DNA of 64,000 bases from JAOPZW01 sp963707695. GTDB lineage: Bacteria > Actinomycetota > Thermoleophilia > Solirubrobacterales > Solirubrobacteraceae. The DNA is taken from positions 124,001-188,000 of the forward strand of contig CAVPQY010000002.1 in the NCBI GenBank assembly GCA_963707695.1. Reading direction: 5' to 3'. Below, in pieces: positions 17,611 to 25,692 of the stretch; positions within the stretch are counted from its first letter, which is position 1; each line of letters starts with the position of its first letter. The notes under the pieces are model-generated. The model searched no databases. It saw nothing but the letters and a program-made list of their open reading frames with translations, and had not been told where the DNA came from. Both the position numbers and the translations under genes were made by a program.

Positions 17611-18873
17611 GTGCTCGACCTGAGGCTCATCCGGCGCGACCCGGACGCGGTGCGCGAGGCCCTGGGCCGCCGCGGGGGCGACGTCGCCGCCCGCCTGGAC
17701 CGGGTGCTCGAGCTCGACGCGCGGTGGCGCGAGGCCACCCAGCGCGCCGAGGCGCTGCGCGCCGAGCAGAAGGCGCTCTCCGAGCAGGTCGCCGCGGCCA
17801 AGCGCGCCGGCGAGGACGCGAGCGCCGTCCTCGAGCGCCTGCGCGGGCTCTCGGCCGAGGTCAAGGAGCTCGCGGAGCGCGCGCGCATCGCCGACGACGA
17901 GCTCCAGCGCGCGCTGCTGGCGCTGCCCAACCTGCCCGACCCGACGGCGGCCGACGCGGACGCGGTCGTGCGCGAGGTGGGCGAGGCCACCTCGCCGGTC
18001 CCGGAGCCGAAGGACCACCTCGAGCTGGCCGGCGCGCGGATCGACATGGAGCGCGCGGCGCGCCTCTCCGGCGCGCGCTTCGCCTACCTGCGCGGTGACC
18101 TCGTCCTCCTCGAGCTCGCGCTGGCGCGCTGGGCCATGGAGCGGCTGGGCGAGCGCGGCTTCGAGCCGGTCATCCCGCCCGTGCTCGTGCGCGAGGAGGC
18201 GCTCTACGGGACGGGGTTCCTGCCCGACACCGAGCAGCAGCTCTACGCGCTGCCGCAGGACGAGCTCTTCCTCGTCGGCACGAGCGAGGTCGCCCTGGCG
18301 TCGCTGCACGCCGGCGAGATCCTGGACGACGCCGAGCTGCCGCGCCGGTACGCGGGCTTCTCGCCGTGCTTCCGCCGCGAGGCGGGCGCGGCCGGGCGGG
18401 ACACGCGCGGGATCTTCCGCGTGCACCAGTTCGAGAAGGTGGAGATGTTCAGCTTCGTCGAGCCGTCGGCCTCGGGCGAGGAGCACGAGCGCCTGCTGGC
18501 CATCGAGGAGGGCCTCCTGCAGGAGCTCGGCCTGCCCTACCGCGTGGTGAACATCGCGGTCGACGACCTCGGCCCGTCGGCCGCCAAGAAGTACGACTGC
18601 GAGGTCTGGCTGCCCTCCCAGGACCGCTACCGCGAGGTCACGTCGTGCTCGAACACGACCGACTTCCAGGCGCGGCGCCTGGAGGTCCGCCACCGCGCCG
18701 CCGGGGCGAAGCGGCCGGAGGTGCTCCACACGCTCAACGGCACGGCCGTGGCGATGGGGCGGTGGATGATCGCGCTGCTCGAGCACGGCCAGCGCGAGGA
18801 CGGGTCGGTCGCGCTGCCGGAGTGCCTGGTGCGCTGGGGCGCGCCGGCGGTCCTCCCGCGGGCCGGCGCCTAG
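17611..18873 (+). CDS. serS: serine--tRNA ligase
   Basis: A 420-residue class II aminoacyl-tRNA synthetase. The N-terminal coiled-coil arm that grips the long variable arm of tRNA-Ser covers residues about 30-100. Motif 2 is FRREAG within SPCFRREAGAAGRDTRG, and motif 3 is LNGTAVAMGRWMIALLEHG. The start is GTG 17611 (VLDLRLIRRDPDAVREAL), 19 bases after the cytochrome stop. The stop overlaps the convergent STAS gene within CTAG. Two tRNA-Ser genes lie 6-11 kb downstream. Confidence 0.97.
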   Translation: MLDLRLIRRDPDAVREALGRRGGDVAARLDRVLELDARWREATQRAEALRAEQKALSEQVAAAKRAGEDASAVLERLRGLSAEVKELAERARIADDELQRALLALPNLPDPTAADADAVVREVGEATSPVPEPKDHLELAGARIDMERAARLSGARFAYLRGDLVLLELALARWAMERLGERGFEPVIPPVLVREEALYGTGFLPDTEQQLYALPQDELFLVGTSEVALASLHAGEILDDAELPRRYAGFSPCFRREAGAAGRDTRGIFRVHQFEKVEMFSFVEPSASGEEHERLLAIEEGLLQELGLPYRVVNIAVDDLGPSAAKKYDCEVWLPSQDRYREVTSCSNTTDFQARRLEVRHRAAGAKRPEVLHTLNGTAVAMGRWMIALLEHGQREDGSVALPECLVRWGAPAVLPRAGA

Positions 18874-19259
18874 GGCCCGGCGCCGCTCCCGGGGTCCTCC
18901 TCGCTCACGGCCTCGAGCGCCGCGCGGCGCGAGCCGACGATCGTGAACGTGGAGTCCAGCCGCGTGATGACGAAGAGCCGCAGGACCGTGGGGTTCGAGC
19001 ACACGATCGCCATGCGCCCGCCGCGGCGGGTCACGCGCCGCAGCCCGTTGAGCAGGACGCTCAGCCCGGTCGAGTCGATGAACTCGACGTCGCTGAGGTC
19101 GAGGACGACCTGCGTCTTGCCGCGGCCGATGGCCGCGCTGAGCAGGCGGCTGAACTCCGGGGCCGTCGAGACGTGGATCTCGCCGGCGACGGCGATCAGG
19201 TGCGTCCGCTCGTCGACGTCCTCCTCGGACAGGTCGAACCGGGGCTCGGCGAAGGCCAC
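18870..19259 (-). CDS. STAS domain protein (anti-sigma factor antagonist-like)
   Basis: A 129-residue protein with a GTG start at 19259 preceded by a good GGAGGG ribosome site. The STAS core holds VVLDLSDVEFIDSTGLSVLLNGL, where Ser in DSTG is the usual phosphorylation site of SpoIIAA-like antagonists. A short N-terminal acidic segment and a C-terminal tail of about 20 residues flank it. No anti-sigma kinase or sigma factor gene is adjacent, so the partner is unknown. Confidence 0.88.
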   Translation of the reverse strand: MAFAEPRFDLSEEDVDERTHLIAVAGEIHVSTAPEFSRLLSAAIGRGKTQVVLDLSDVEFIDSTGLSVLLNGLRRVTRRGGRMAIVCSNPTVLRLFVITRLDSTFTIVGSRRAALEAVSEEDPGSGAGP

Positions 19260-19417
19260 ATGCCCTCCCTACCCCAGCGGGCGCGCCCTTGTCAACGCGG
19301 GGGCGACGCTCGTGCCTGGGCATCGTGCCCGGGCGTCGGCGACCACCCACGGCCATCGGGCCCTCCCCGACGCCCTCGACCCGCACCGGGGCGACCGGGC
19401 GCCTCGCCCTCGGGCTC

Positions 19418-20041
19418 CTACGGCGCGGCCGAGAGCACCGCGTGGAGCACGTGCTCGACGCTGGCGTCGGCGCCCTCGTCGCTCGTGCGCACCCGGACGT
19501 CGGGCGCCGGCGGGGGCTCGTAGGGCGCGTCGCGGCCGGTCAGGCCGTGCATCGCCCCGGAGCGCTGGCGCGCGTACAGGCCCTTGGGGTCCCGCCGCTC
19601 GCACACGTCCAGCGGCGTGTCGACGAAGACCTCGAGGAACGGCAGGCCCGCCTCGGCGTGCAGGCGGCGCGCCGCGTCGCGGTCGGCGGCGAAGGGGGAG
19701 ACGAGGGCGACGATGGCGACCGCGCCGGCGTCCGCGAACAGCCGGGCGACGTGCGCGACCCGGCGCACGTTCTCCGTGCGCGCGGCCGCGTCGAAGCCGA
19801 GGTCGCCGCAGAGGCCGTGGCGCACGTTGTCGCCGTCGAGGACGTAGGCGACGCGGCCGCGGTGCACGAGGGCGCGCTCCAGGCCGTGCGCGATGGTCGA
19901 CTTGCCGGCCGCCGGGAGGCCCGTGAGCCACACCGTCGCGCCGTGCTGCCCGGTCGCCTCCCGCCGGGTCGGGCGGTCGAGCTGGCCGGGCTGCCAGGTG
20001 ACGTCGGGGCTGTGGGGGTCGTGGGTGAGGTCGGAGCTCAG
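19418..20041 (-). CDS. cysC: adenylylsulfate (APS) kinase, start uncertain
   Basis: The kinase body is clear: P-loop GLPAAGKST, DGDNVRHGLCGDLGF, FVDTPLDVCERRDPKGLYA. It makes PAPS from APS and ATP. The first ATG/GTG/TTG in frame is the GTG at 19933, which would start at the P-loop strand (VWLTGLPAAGKS). The frame remains open and family-like further upstream, including DVTWQPGQLDRPTRREATGQ, matching the usual N-terminal helix of CysC. The only plausible initiator there is CTG at 20041. The coordinates given use that CTG; the conservative call is 19418-19933 (171 residues). It is divergent from a PAPS-type sulfotransferase. Confidence 0.8.
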   Translation of the reverse strand: MSSDLTHDPHSPDVTWQPGQLDRPTRREATGQHGATVWLTGLPAAGKSTIAHGLERALVHRGRVAYVLDGDNVRHGLCGDLGFDAAARTENVRRVAHVARLFADAGAVAIVALVSPFAADRDAARRLHAEAGLPFLEVFVDTPLDVCERRDPKGLYARQRSGAMHGLTGRDAPYEPPPAPDVRVRTSDEGADASVEHVLHAVLSAAP

Positions 20042-20081
20042 GTCGCGCGGGGGCTGGCGGCTTGGCGTGCGGTGGGCACTC

Positions 20082-20087
20082 TAGAGT
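20082..20087 (+). promoter_or_regulatory. -10 element, leaderless sulfotransferase start
   Basis: TAGAGT ends eight bases before the GTG at 20095, which fits leaderless transcription as seen in actinobacteria. It lies in the 10-base palindrome ACTCTAGAGT (20078-20087), so the same element could read toward cysC on the other strand. Confidence 0.4.
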
Positions 20088-20094
20088 CCCGCGG

Positions 20095-20985
20095 GTGAGC
20101 TGGCAGGACAGGGTGAACCGGACGCTCGTGCGCACGACGGGCTACCACCTGCGCAAGGCCGGCCACCGCCGGCGCCGCGTGCGGCTCCAGCCGGGCGACC
20201 GGCTGCTCGAGTCGCCCGCCTTCGTGCTGTCCAGCGTGCGGTCGGGCTCGACCCTGCTGCGCGTGCTGCTCGACAGCCACTCCGCGATCCACTCGCCGCA
20301 GGAGCTGCACCTGCGCGACATCACCGTCGGCGTGCGCGAGGGCTACCCGGCCGACGCGCTGAAGGAGATCGGGCTCGACGAGAAGTCGCTGCAGGAGCTG
20401 CTGTGGGACCGCGTCCTGCACCGCGAGCTCACGGAGAGCGGCAAGCGCCTGATCGTCAACAAGACGCCGAACGACGTCTTCATCGCCGACCGCATCAAGG
20501 AGTGCTGGCCGGACGCGCGCTTCCTCTTCCTCCTGCGCCACCCGGCCGCGGTGGCGCGATCGCGGCAGGCCGCGCGGCCGCAGGACACGCCCGAGCGCAA
20601 CGTGAAGATGGTCAAGCGCTACTGCGTCGCGCTCCAGCGCGCGCGAGAGACCTACCCCGGCCTGACGCTGCGCTACGAGGACCTCGCCGCCGACCCGGCG
20701 CGCGTCACGCGCGAGGTCTGCGCCTTCCTCGGCGTCGAGTGGGAGCCCGCGATGCTCGAGTACGGCCGGGTCGGCCACGGCCGCTTCAGGGCGGGGCTGG
20801 GCGACTGGAGCGAGAACATCAAGTCCGGCCGCGTGCAGCCGGCCGCGCCGCTGCCGCCCGCCGACGAGGTCCCGGCCCCGCTGCGGGCCGTGTGCCGGAC
20901 GTGGGGCTACCTGCCGCCCGAGGGCGACGACGCGCCCGACGGGCCCGGCGCGCGCGCCGCGCGCAACGCGCCGACGGTCCTCTAG
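20095..20985 (+). CDS. PAPS-dependent sulfotransferase family protein
   Basis: A 296-residue protein from GTG 20095. The 5'-phosphosulfate loop is VRSGSTLLRVLLDSH near residue 50, and the 3'-phosphate region is FLLRHPAAVARS about 100 residues later, with the YEDLAADP motif of bacterial sulfotransferases near residue 205. It would transfer sulfate from PAPS to a carbohydrate, lipid or small molecule; the acceptor cannot be read. The divergent APS kinase is an obvious local PAPS source, so the pair looks like a dedicated sulfation unit. Confidence 0.88.
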   Translation: MSWQDRVNRTLVRTTGYHLRKAGHRRRRVRLQPGDRLLESPAFVLSSVRSGSTLLRVLLDSHSAIHSPQELHLRDITVGVREGYPADALKEIGLDEKSLQELLWDRVLHRELTESGKRLIVNKTPNDVFIADRIKECWPDARFLFLLRHPAAVARSRQAARPQDTPERNVKMVKRYCVALQRARETYPGLTLRYEDLAADPARVTREVCAFLGVEWEPAMLEYGRVGHGRFRAGLGDWSENIKSGRVQPAAPLPPADEVPAPLRAVCRTWGYLPPEGDDAPDGPGARAARNAPTVL

Positions 20986-20991
20986 CCGGCC

Positions 20992-22737
20992 CTAGCGCAC
21001 GACCTCGAACGCGCGCATCATGTCGTTCTCCTCGTGCTCGAGGATGTGGCAGTGCCAGACGTACTGCGGGTTGGCGACGCCCGCCGGGAGCTCGATCGTG
21101 CCCTCGTCCGGGAGCTCGAAGCGGGCGCGGATGCGGGTGACCTCGCCCGGGTGGGCCTGGACGGTGTCCTTGCGGCCGTCCTCCTGGGGCGGCGCCGGCA
21201 CGGCGGGGCCGGTGTACCGGATGGCCCGCGCCCCGGGGTCGTAGGCGGCGACGTCGAACGGCCGCCGATCGATGACCTCGAACGTGACGAGGTGCAGGTG
21301 GATGGGATGCGTGTCGGCGGTGGTGTTCACGAGCAGCCAGTCCTCGACGGCGCCGGCCGCCGGCCTGGTCGTGACGTCGGGCAGTCCCGTCCGCGCGTCG
21401 AGGTAGGGGGCGTCCTCGACGTTGAGGTGGGTCGGTGCGCCCGTCGCCGGATCGAGCGTCTCCGACAGGTGCTGCACGCGCGTGACGGACGGCGCCGGCA
21501 GCCGTGGCAGCGCGGGCAGCCGCAGTCCGGCGGCGGGCAGCGTGGTGTCGGCGCCGCGGAGCGCCTGGTCGACGCGGATCCTGAGGAGCTGCGTCAGCCC
21601 CGCGCGCCCGCCCGCCGGGTAGGGCGCCCGGGCGTCGTTCGTCACGACGAACGAGGCGTGGCGATGCTTCGTGAAGTCGACGATGACGTCGGCGCGCTCG
21701 CCCGGCGCGATCAGCAGCGCCGTCATCGGCACGGGCGCGCGGAGCAGCCCGCCGTCGACCCCGATCTGCGTGAACGGCAGCGGCCTGCCGCTGCGCCCGT
21801 GGGCGAGCCTGAGGTTGTAGAACCGCGACTGCGACCCGTTGACGATCCGGAACCGGTAGCGGCGCGGCTCCACGTCGAGGCGGGGCCAGGCCTTCGCGTT
21901 GACCACCGCGACGTCGCCGAAGAACTCCGGGACCCACACGGGGTGCTCCGCGGTCACGCCCTCGGTCGGGTAGGCCATGCTCCCGTCGGCGTTGAAGGCC
22001 TTGTCCTGGAGCACGAGCGGGATCTCGTACGGGCCGGCCGGGAGGCCGAGCGGGTTGTCCGCCTCGCCGGTGTCCTGGGCGTCGCGGATGAGGTAGAGCG
22101 CGGCGAGCCCGGCGTAGACGTTCGTGCGCGTGTTGCCGAGGGCGTGGTCGTGGTACCAGACCATGCAGGCGCGCTGCTCGTTGTAGTACGTGAACGTGGT
22201 CGTGAGGTGGTGCGCTCCGGTCGCGCCGTCCCGCGTGAACCACTGGAGCGGGGTGCCGTCGAACTGCGGGTGGTTCTCGCCGCCGTGCAGGTGCGGGACC
22301 ATCCGGGCCGGCTCACCGGGGAGGACCGCCCCCGGGATCGTCGGGTCGTTGGGCAGGAACGCGTCGCCCAGCTCGTTGCGCCACTCGATCGTGACCGCCG
22401 TCGCCACGGCGTCGTTCGGGCGGCTCGTCGCCTCGATCGTCGGCCCGAGGTAGGGCAGGCCGGCGTCGGGGTCGTCGGACCAGTAGCCCCAGGTCCGCGA
22501 CGCCGGGAGGTCGGGGTGGAACGTCCACGTCCTCGACTCCCTGGCCGCGATCGTGAAGCGCTTGCCCCCGCCGCGGCCGTCGAGCACCGGTGGCACCGGG
22601 AGCGGCTCCACCCACCGCCTCAGCCGGGGCGCGCCGACCGCCGCCGCGGCCGCGGCCGTGCCCGACGGCGCTCGCGCGACGAGCAGCCCCCCGCCGCCGA
22701 TCGCCCCTCGCTGCAGGAGCTGCCGTCTCGTGAGCAT
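20992..22737 (-). CDS. Tat-exported multicopper oxidase (CotA/bilirubin oxidase-like)
   Basis: A 581-residue protein with a twin-arginine signal (TRRQLLQRGAIGGGG, then an Ala-rich stretch) and a strong GGAGGG site before ATG 22737. All four copper motifs are visible: HLHGG, WYHDHALGN, HPIHLHLV, and HCHILEHEENDMM with the type 1 Cys-His and axial Met. The domain spacing resembles spore-coat laccase and phenoxazinone-synthase types. It would oxidise phenolics or metal ions outside the cell. It lies convergent to the sulfotransferase gene, only six bases away. Confidence 0.93.
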   Translation of the reverse strand: MLTRRQLLQRGAIGGGGLLVARAPSGTAAAAAAVGAPRLRRWVEPLPVPPVLDGRGGGKRFTIAARESRTWTFHPDLPASRTWGYWSDDPDAGLPYLGPTIEATSRPNDAVATAVTIEWRNELGDAFLPNDPTIPGAVLPGEPARMVPHLHGGENHPQFDGTPLQWFTRDGATGAHHLTTTFTYYNEQRACMVWYHDHALGNTRTNVYAGLAALYLIRDAQDTGEADNPLGLPAGPYEIPLVLQDKAFNADGSMAYPTEGVTAEHPVWVPEFFGDVAVVNAKAWPRLDVEPRRYRFRIVNGSQSRFYNLRLAHGRSGRPLPFTQIGVDGGLLRAPVPMTALLIAPGERADVIVDFTKHRHASFVVTNDARAPYPAGGRAGLTQLLRIRVDQALRGADTTLPAAGLRLPALPRLPAPSVTRVQHLSETLDPATGAPTHLNVEDAPYLDARTGLPDVTTRPAAGAVEDWLLVNTTADTHPIHLHLVTFEVIDRRPFDVAAYDPGARAIRYTGPAVPAPPQEDGRKDTVQAHPGEVTRIRARFELPDEGTIELPAGVANPQYVWHCHILEHEENDMMRAFEVVR

Positions 22738-22919
22738 GCACCCTCCCTCCGGTGGCGCTGCCCCGGCCCGCGTGCCGCGGGTCGGGGTGGTCGCCGACTC
22801 TGGCAGGGCGCGTGCCGCCGCGGATCCGGGGTCGCCCGCGGTCGTGGTGCGGGGAAGACCCGGGTCGACCGCAGGGCACCGCAGGTCGCCGGGCTCGTGC
22901 GCGCCGTGCGCGCCGGGGC

Positions 22920-23411
22920 TCAGCCCGGTGGTCGGGGGTCCTCGACCAGGCGGCGGACGTAGTAGAACGCCCGCTCGTCCCGGCCGGGCTCGGTGAGCGC
23001 GAAGCCGTGCGCCTCGTAGAAGCGCCGGGCGTCGGTGTCGCCCTCGTCGACGTTGATCTCGAAGGTCTCGGTCCCGCGTGCCCGGGCGGCCTCGACGGCG
23101 CGGCCGAGCAGGGTCCCGCCGATCCCGCGGCCGCGCAGGCCGGGCTGGACGTAGAGCTCGTCGAGGAGCGCGACGGGCCCGGCGTCCCACACGACGGGCC
23201 GGAAGGTCATGAGGGCCAGCGCCACGGGCGGGTCGCCCGAGAGCAGCAGGAGCACGTCGTCGCGGGCGAGCATCGCGCGCAGCCGGCGGGCGAGGACGTC
23301 GGGCTCGGGGGTGGGCGTCTCGAACTCGACGTTGAAGGCGTGCAGCAGCGCCGCGGCCGCCTCCGCGTCGCCGGCGTCCGCCACCCGGACGGCGTCCTCC
23401 CTGTGGGGCAT
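22920..23411 (-). CDS. GNAT family N-acetyltransferase
   Basis: A 163-residue single-domain acetyltransferase. The acetyl-CoA pyrophosphate loop is QPGLRGRGIGGTLLG, preceded by the ALLDELYV strand and followed by the ARRFYEAHGFAL motif. The substrate is unknown. It is the third gene from the TetR-controlled intergenic region on this strand and could be part of that transcription unit, 14 bases after the upstream gene. Confidence 0.9.
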   Translation of the reverse strand: MPHREDAVRVADAGDAEAAAALLHAFNVEFETPTPEPDVLARRLRAMLARDDVLLLLSGDPPVALALMTFRPVVWDAGPVALLDELYVQPGLRGRGIGGTLLGRAVEAARARGTETFEINVDEGDTDARRFYEAHGFALTEPGRDERAFYYVRRLVEDPRPPG

Positions 23412-23425
23412 GTCGGCATGGTCGC

Positions 23426-23836
23426 TCAGGCCGACCAGATGGCGTCGAAGGCCCGCTGGTCGAGCGGGAGCAGCCAGCAGGCGGCGATCCGCCGGTCGAC
23501 GACGTCGTACAGCCCGACGGTCGACCAGCGGCGCTCGGTCCCGGCGATCGTGGCGATGCCGTCGGTCAGCGCGGCCACCCGGTCCCCGTCGCCGACGAGG
23601 ACGTCGCGTCGCTCCATCCGGAAGCTGAGGGCGGCGAGGTCGCGGCGTCGCCGGAAGTAGTCGAAGACCTCGTCGAGCCCGCGGTGCGTCCCGGCGATGG
23701 GGCTGCCGCCCGGGACGGTCCAGGCGATGCCGGGCGCGAGGAGCTCCCGCAGCGCCGCCTCCGAGCCGCCCGCGTAGAACGCGTTCTGGGCCTCGTGGAG
23801 GCGGTCGAGCAGGCCGATGGCCGCGGCCCGCTCCAT
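23426..23836 (-). CDS. SnoaL/NTF2-like domain protein
   Basis: A 136-residue alpha+beta-barrel protein, from ATG 23836. It shows the family pattern: a helix with AQNAFYAGGSEAALRELLAP, the strand IAWTVPGGSPIAGTHRG, and late strands with WSTVGLYDVVDRRI. Such proteins are isomerases, hydratases or stress-associated binding proteins. No catalytic residue can be assigned with confidence. It follows the DUF2867 gene by 11 bases, so the two are probably co-transcribed from the TetR-controlled promoter. Confidence 0.8.
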   Translation of the reverse strand: MERAAAIGLLDRLHEAQNAFYAGGSEAALRELLAPGIAWTVPGGSPIAGTHRGLDEVFDYFRRRRDLAALSFRMERRDVLVGDGDRVAALTDGIATIAGTERRWSTVGLYDVVDRRIAACWLLPLDQRAFDAIWSA

Positions 23837-23847
23837 GGGCGGAGCGG

Positions 23848-24459
23848 CTAGGCGGGCGCGGGCGAGCCCGCCGGCGCGGGCTCGCGGGCGCCCGCCCGCC
23901 AGGCGCGCCCCATCGACCGCAGCATGGGCGGGTACACGACGAGGTGCCGGAAGGGCCTGATCGCGGCCATGTACGAGGTCCCGAGGAGGCCGTTCGGCTT
24001 CACGAGGACGGCCATCTGACCGCGGTGGCCGCCGTCTCCGTCCTCGACCCACCCGAGGTGCAGCACCCCGTGCATCGTGCGGTTGGCGATCTCCGCCGCC
24101 CACTCGTCTTCGAGGAGGTAGAGCGACGTGAAGGGCAGCGTGGCCACGTCGGGGCCCGGGGCGGCGCGCAGGTCCGCCGGCAGCCGGTCGCGGAGCGTGG
24201 GCACCCGGGATCCCAGGCCGGTGTCGGCGTCGTCCCAGCCGAGCAGCTCGCCGAGCTTCCACCGGATCGCGAAGAGCGCGCGGGCGGCGCGCGACGAGCT
24301 CCGCCCGGGGTCGAGCGCGGTCGCCTGCCGCACCAGCCGCGGGAAGTCGTCCGGCCCGCCGGGCGTCGGCAGGGCCCACACGTCCTCCACCCGGAAGTCG
24401 CGGGTGAGCTCGTGGATGCGCCACGGGCGGGAGGTGTGCGCGGTCGTCGGGAGCCTCAT
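23848..24459 (-). CDS. DUF2867 family protein
   Basis: A 203-residue protein from ATG 24459 with a GGAGGT site nine bases before it. The body resembles DUF2867 proteins: WALPTPGGPDDFPRLV near the N-terminus, RALFAIRWKLGELLGWDD in the middle, and the terminal VKPNGLLGTSYMAAIRPFRHLVVYPPML. The family is often encoded beside NAD-binding epimerase-type genes and its biochemical role is unknown. It is the first gene read away from the double operator and is divergent from the TetR gene. Confidence 0.82.
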   Translation of the reverse strand: MRLPTTAHTSRPWRIHELTRDFRVEDVWALPTPGGPDDFPRLVRQATALDPGRSSSRAARALFAIRWKLGELLGWDDADTGLGSRVPTLRDRLPADLRAAPGPDVATLPFTSLYLLEDEWAAEIANRTMHGVLHLGWVEDGDGGHRGQMAVLVKPNGLLGTSYMAAIRPFRHLVVYPPMLRSMGRAWRAGAREPAPAGSPAPA

Positions 24460-24470
24460 GCGGGACCTCC

Positions 24471-24492
24471 ATCCATACGATGTCGTATGGAT
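24471..24492. promoter_or_regulatory. TetR operator O1 (perfect 10-bp inverted repeat)
   Basis: ATCCATACGA and TCGTATGGAT are exact reverse complements separated by TG. The inner 14 bases ATACGATGTCGTAT match the second site at 24519-24532 in all but the two bases flanking TG. It lies 12 bases upstream of the DUF2867 start codon, where it would block that promoter or its initiation region. Confidence 0.85.
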
Positions 24493-24518
24493 CGTTGCAG
24501 CATCGGCTGCAGGTGTCA

Positions 24519-24532
24519 ATACGGTGCCGTAT
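24519..24532. promoter_or_regulatory. TetR operator O2
   Basis: ATACGG and CCGTAT are exact inverted repeats around TG. The centre is 44 bases from that of O1, close to four helical turns. It overlaps TATAGC (24530-24535), the likely -10 of the tetR gene, whose GTG at 24544 would then be leaderless. This supports autoregulation. Confidence 0.8.
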
Positions 24533-24543
24533 AGCCTCTCGCC

Positions 24544-25104
24544 GTGGCCAAGGTCCGGACCCCACGCGGCGCGTGGGTCGACGCAGCGCTGAAGGCGCTG
24601 GCGGCCGGCGGCCCGGACGCCGTCCGCATCGAGGCGCTCGCCGTCTCGCTCGGGGTCAGCAAGGGCGGCTTCTACTGGCACTTCGCCGATCGCGGGGCCC
24701 TGCTCGAGGAAGTCCTCGACGCCTGGGAGCGCCTGAGCGTCGACGAGGCGATCGAGCGGGTCGAGCGCGGGGGCGGCGACGCGAGGGCCAGGCTCCGGGC
24801 GCTCTTCGCGATCTCATCGGCGAGCGGCGAGCTCACGCGGATGGTCCTGAAGACCGACCTCGCGGTCCGCGACTGGGCCAGGCGCGACCCGGCGGTCGCC
24901 GAGCGCCTGCGGCGCGTCGACAACCGGCGCGTGGACTACCTGCGCTCGCTCTTCGGGGCCTTCTGCGCGGACGAGGCGGAGGTCGAGGCGCGCTGCCTGG
25001 TCACGATGTCGCTGTTCGTCGGCAACCACTTCGTCGCCGCCGACCACGGCGCGCGCAGCCGCGCGGACGTCGTGGAGCTGGCGCTGGCGCGCCTGCTGGC
25101 CTAG
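24544..25104 (+). CDS. TetR family transcriptional regulator
   Basis: A 186-residue repressor with the N-terminal helix-turn-helix: VRIEALAVSLGVSKGGFYWHFADR over residues about 28-51. The C-terminal ligand domain is helical and ends at residue 186. GTG 24544 is preceded by no ribosome site but lies nine bases after TATAGC. The two matching palindromes in the divergent promoter region are its probable operators, controlling itself and the DUF2867-SnoaL(-GNAT) unit. The ligand is unknown. Confidence 0.92.
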   Translation: MAKVRTPRGAWVDAALKALAAGGPDAVRIEALAVSLGVSKGGFYWHFADRGALLEEVLDAWERLSVDEAIERVERGGGDARARLRALFAISSASGELTRMVLKTDLAVRDWARRDPAVAERLRRVDNRRVDYLRSLFGAFCADEAEVEARCLVTMSLFVGNHFVAADHGARSRADVVELALARLLA

Positions 25105-25164
25105 GCGCCGCCGCCCGCGGTGGGCCGAGCGCCTGCCCCGTCGTCACACGCACTTGCCGAGGTT

Positions 25165-25255
25165 GGGGGACCAGGTGCTCCCGGCAGGGCACGTCGGGGG
25201 CGCGACCGAGAAGGCGACCATCGTCTGGCATGACGCTGACGTTGATCGTCAGCGT
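25165..25255 (-). other. short coding remnant and stem-loop between tetR and tRNA-Ser
   Basis: ACGCTGACG (25233-25241) and CGTCAGCGT (25247-25255) form a perfect nine-pair hairpin with a five-base loop and no T tract. Just beyond it on the minus strand a 25-codon frame ends PAGSTWSPNLGKCV, resembling the tail of a secreted Cys-containing protein. There is no ribosome site and a stop lies just upstream, so this may be a remnant of a larger gene or chance. Nothing else is seen in 25105-25304. Confidence 0.3.
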
Positions 25256-25304
25256 TCAGACGACGCTAACCCGGTCGGCGCCGCGGGGTCAACCGAGCCG
25301 AGCG

Positions 25305-25423
25305 CGGGCTCGCCCACCCCGAGGCGGAGGGGGAGGGATTCGAACCCCCGGTCCGGGATCGCCGGACAGCGGTTTTCAAGACCGCCGCATTCGACCGCTC
25401 TGCCACCCCTCCGGGCGAGCCCG
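25305..25423. repeat. 11-bp inverted repeat flanking tRNA-Ser(TGA)
   Basis: CGGGCTCGCCC (25305-25315) and GGGCGAGCCCG (25413-25423) are exact reverse complements. The second abuts the mature 5' end and the first begins nine bases past the 3' end, so leader and trailer of the precursor could pair and extend the acceptor stem. This may guide RNase P and 3' processing, or act as a terminator. Confidence 0.6.
25325..25412 (-). tRNA. tRNA-Ser (anticodon TGA)
   Basis: An 88-base class II tRNA read from 25412. The acceptor stem is GGAGGGG/CCCCTCC with discriminator G; the anticodon loop CTTGAAA has TGA at 25378-25376; a long variable arm and the T loop TTCGAAT follow. It is flanked by an 11-bp inverted repeat (25305-25315 and 25413-25423). 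CCA is not encoded. Confidence 0.96.
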
Positions 25424-25692
25424 AGGGCTTGACGTGCCCTCAGGTGTCCTCAGCTGGGCCGCGGAACGACTGCTGAGGTGACTGATGATCGCAGCAGCCG
25501 GGGACCGGGCGACGCTGCTCGGCGTCGCCGGCGGCGCGGACGGCCTGTCCGCGCGCGATCCGAGACGTTCGGCGCGGGCAAACCCACTCATGAGACGTCG
25601 GAGCGTGTGAGCTGACTCGTCCCCGGACGCCGGAACGGACGACGATCGGCGGCGCCTTCGGCGTCGTTGACGCGCCGACCGAACGACCGTCG

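Noticed and set aside
20078..20087. ACTCTAGAGT as a repressor operator
   Set aside because: A ten-base palindrome in a promoter -10 region can arise by chance and no regulator is adjacent; kept only as a -10 candidate.
25154..25481. Open frames reading through tRNA-Ser(TGA), such as one containing GRDSNPRSGIAGQRFSRPP
   Set aside because: They are translations of the tRNA itself, a well-known artefact of annotation.
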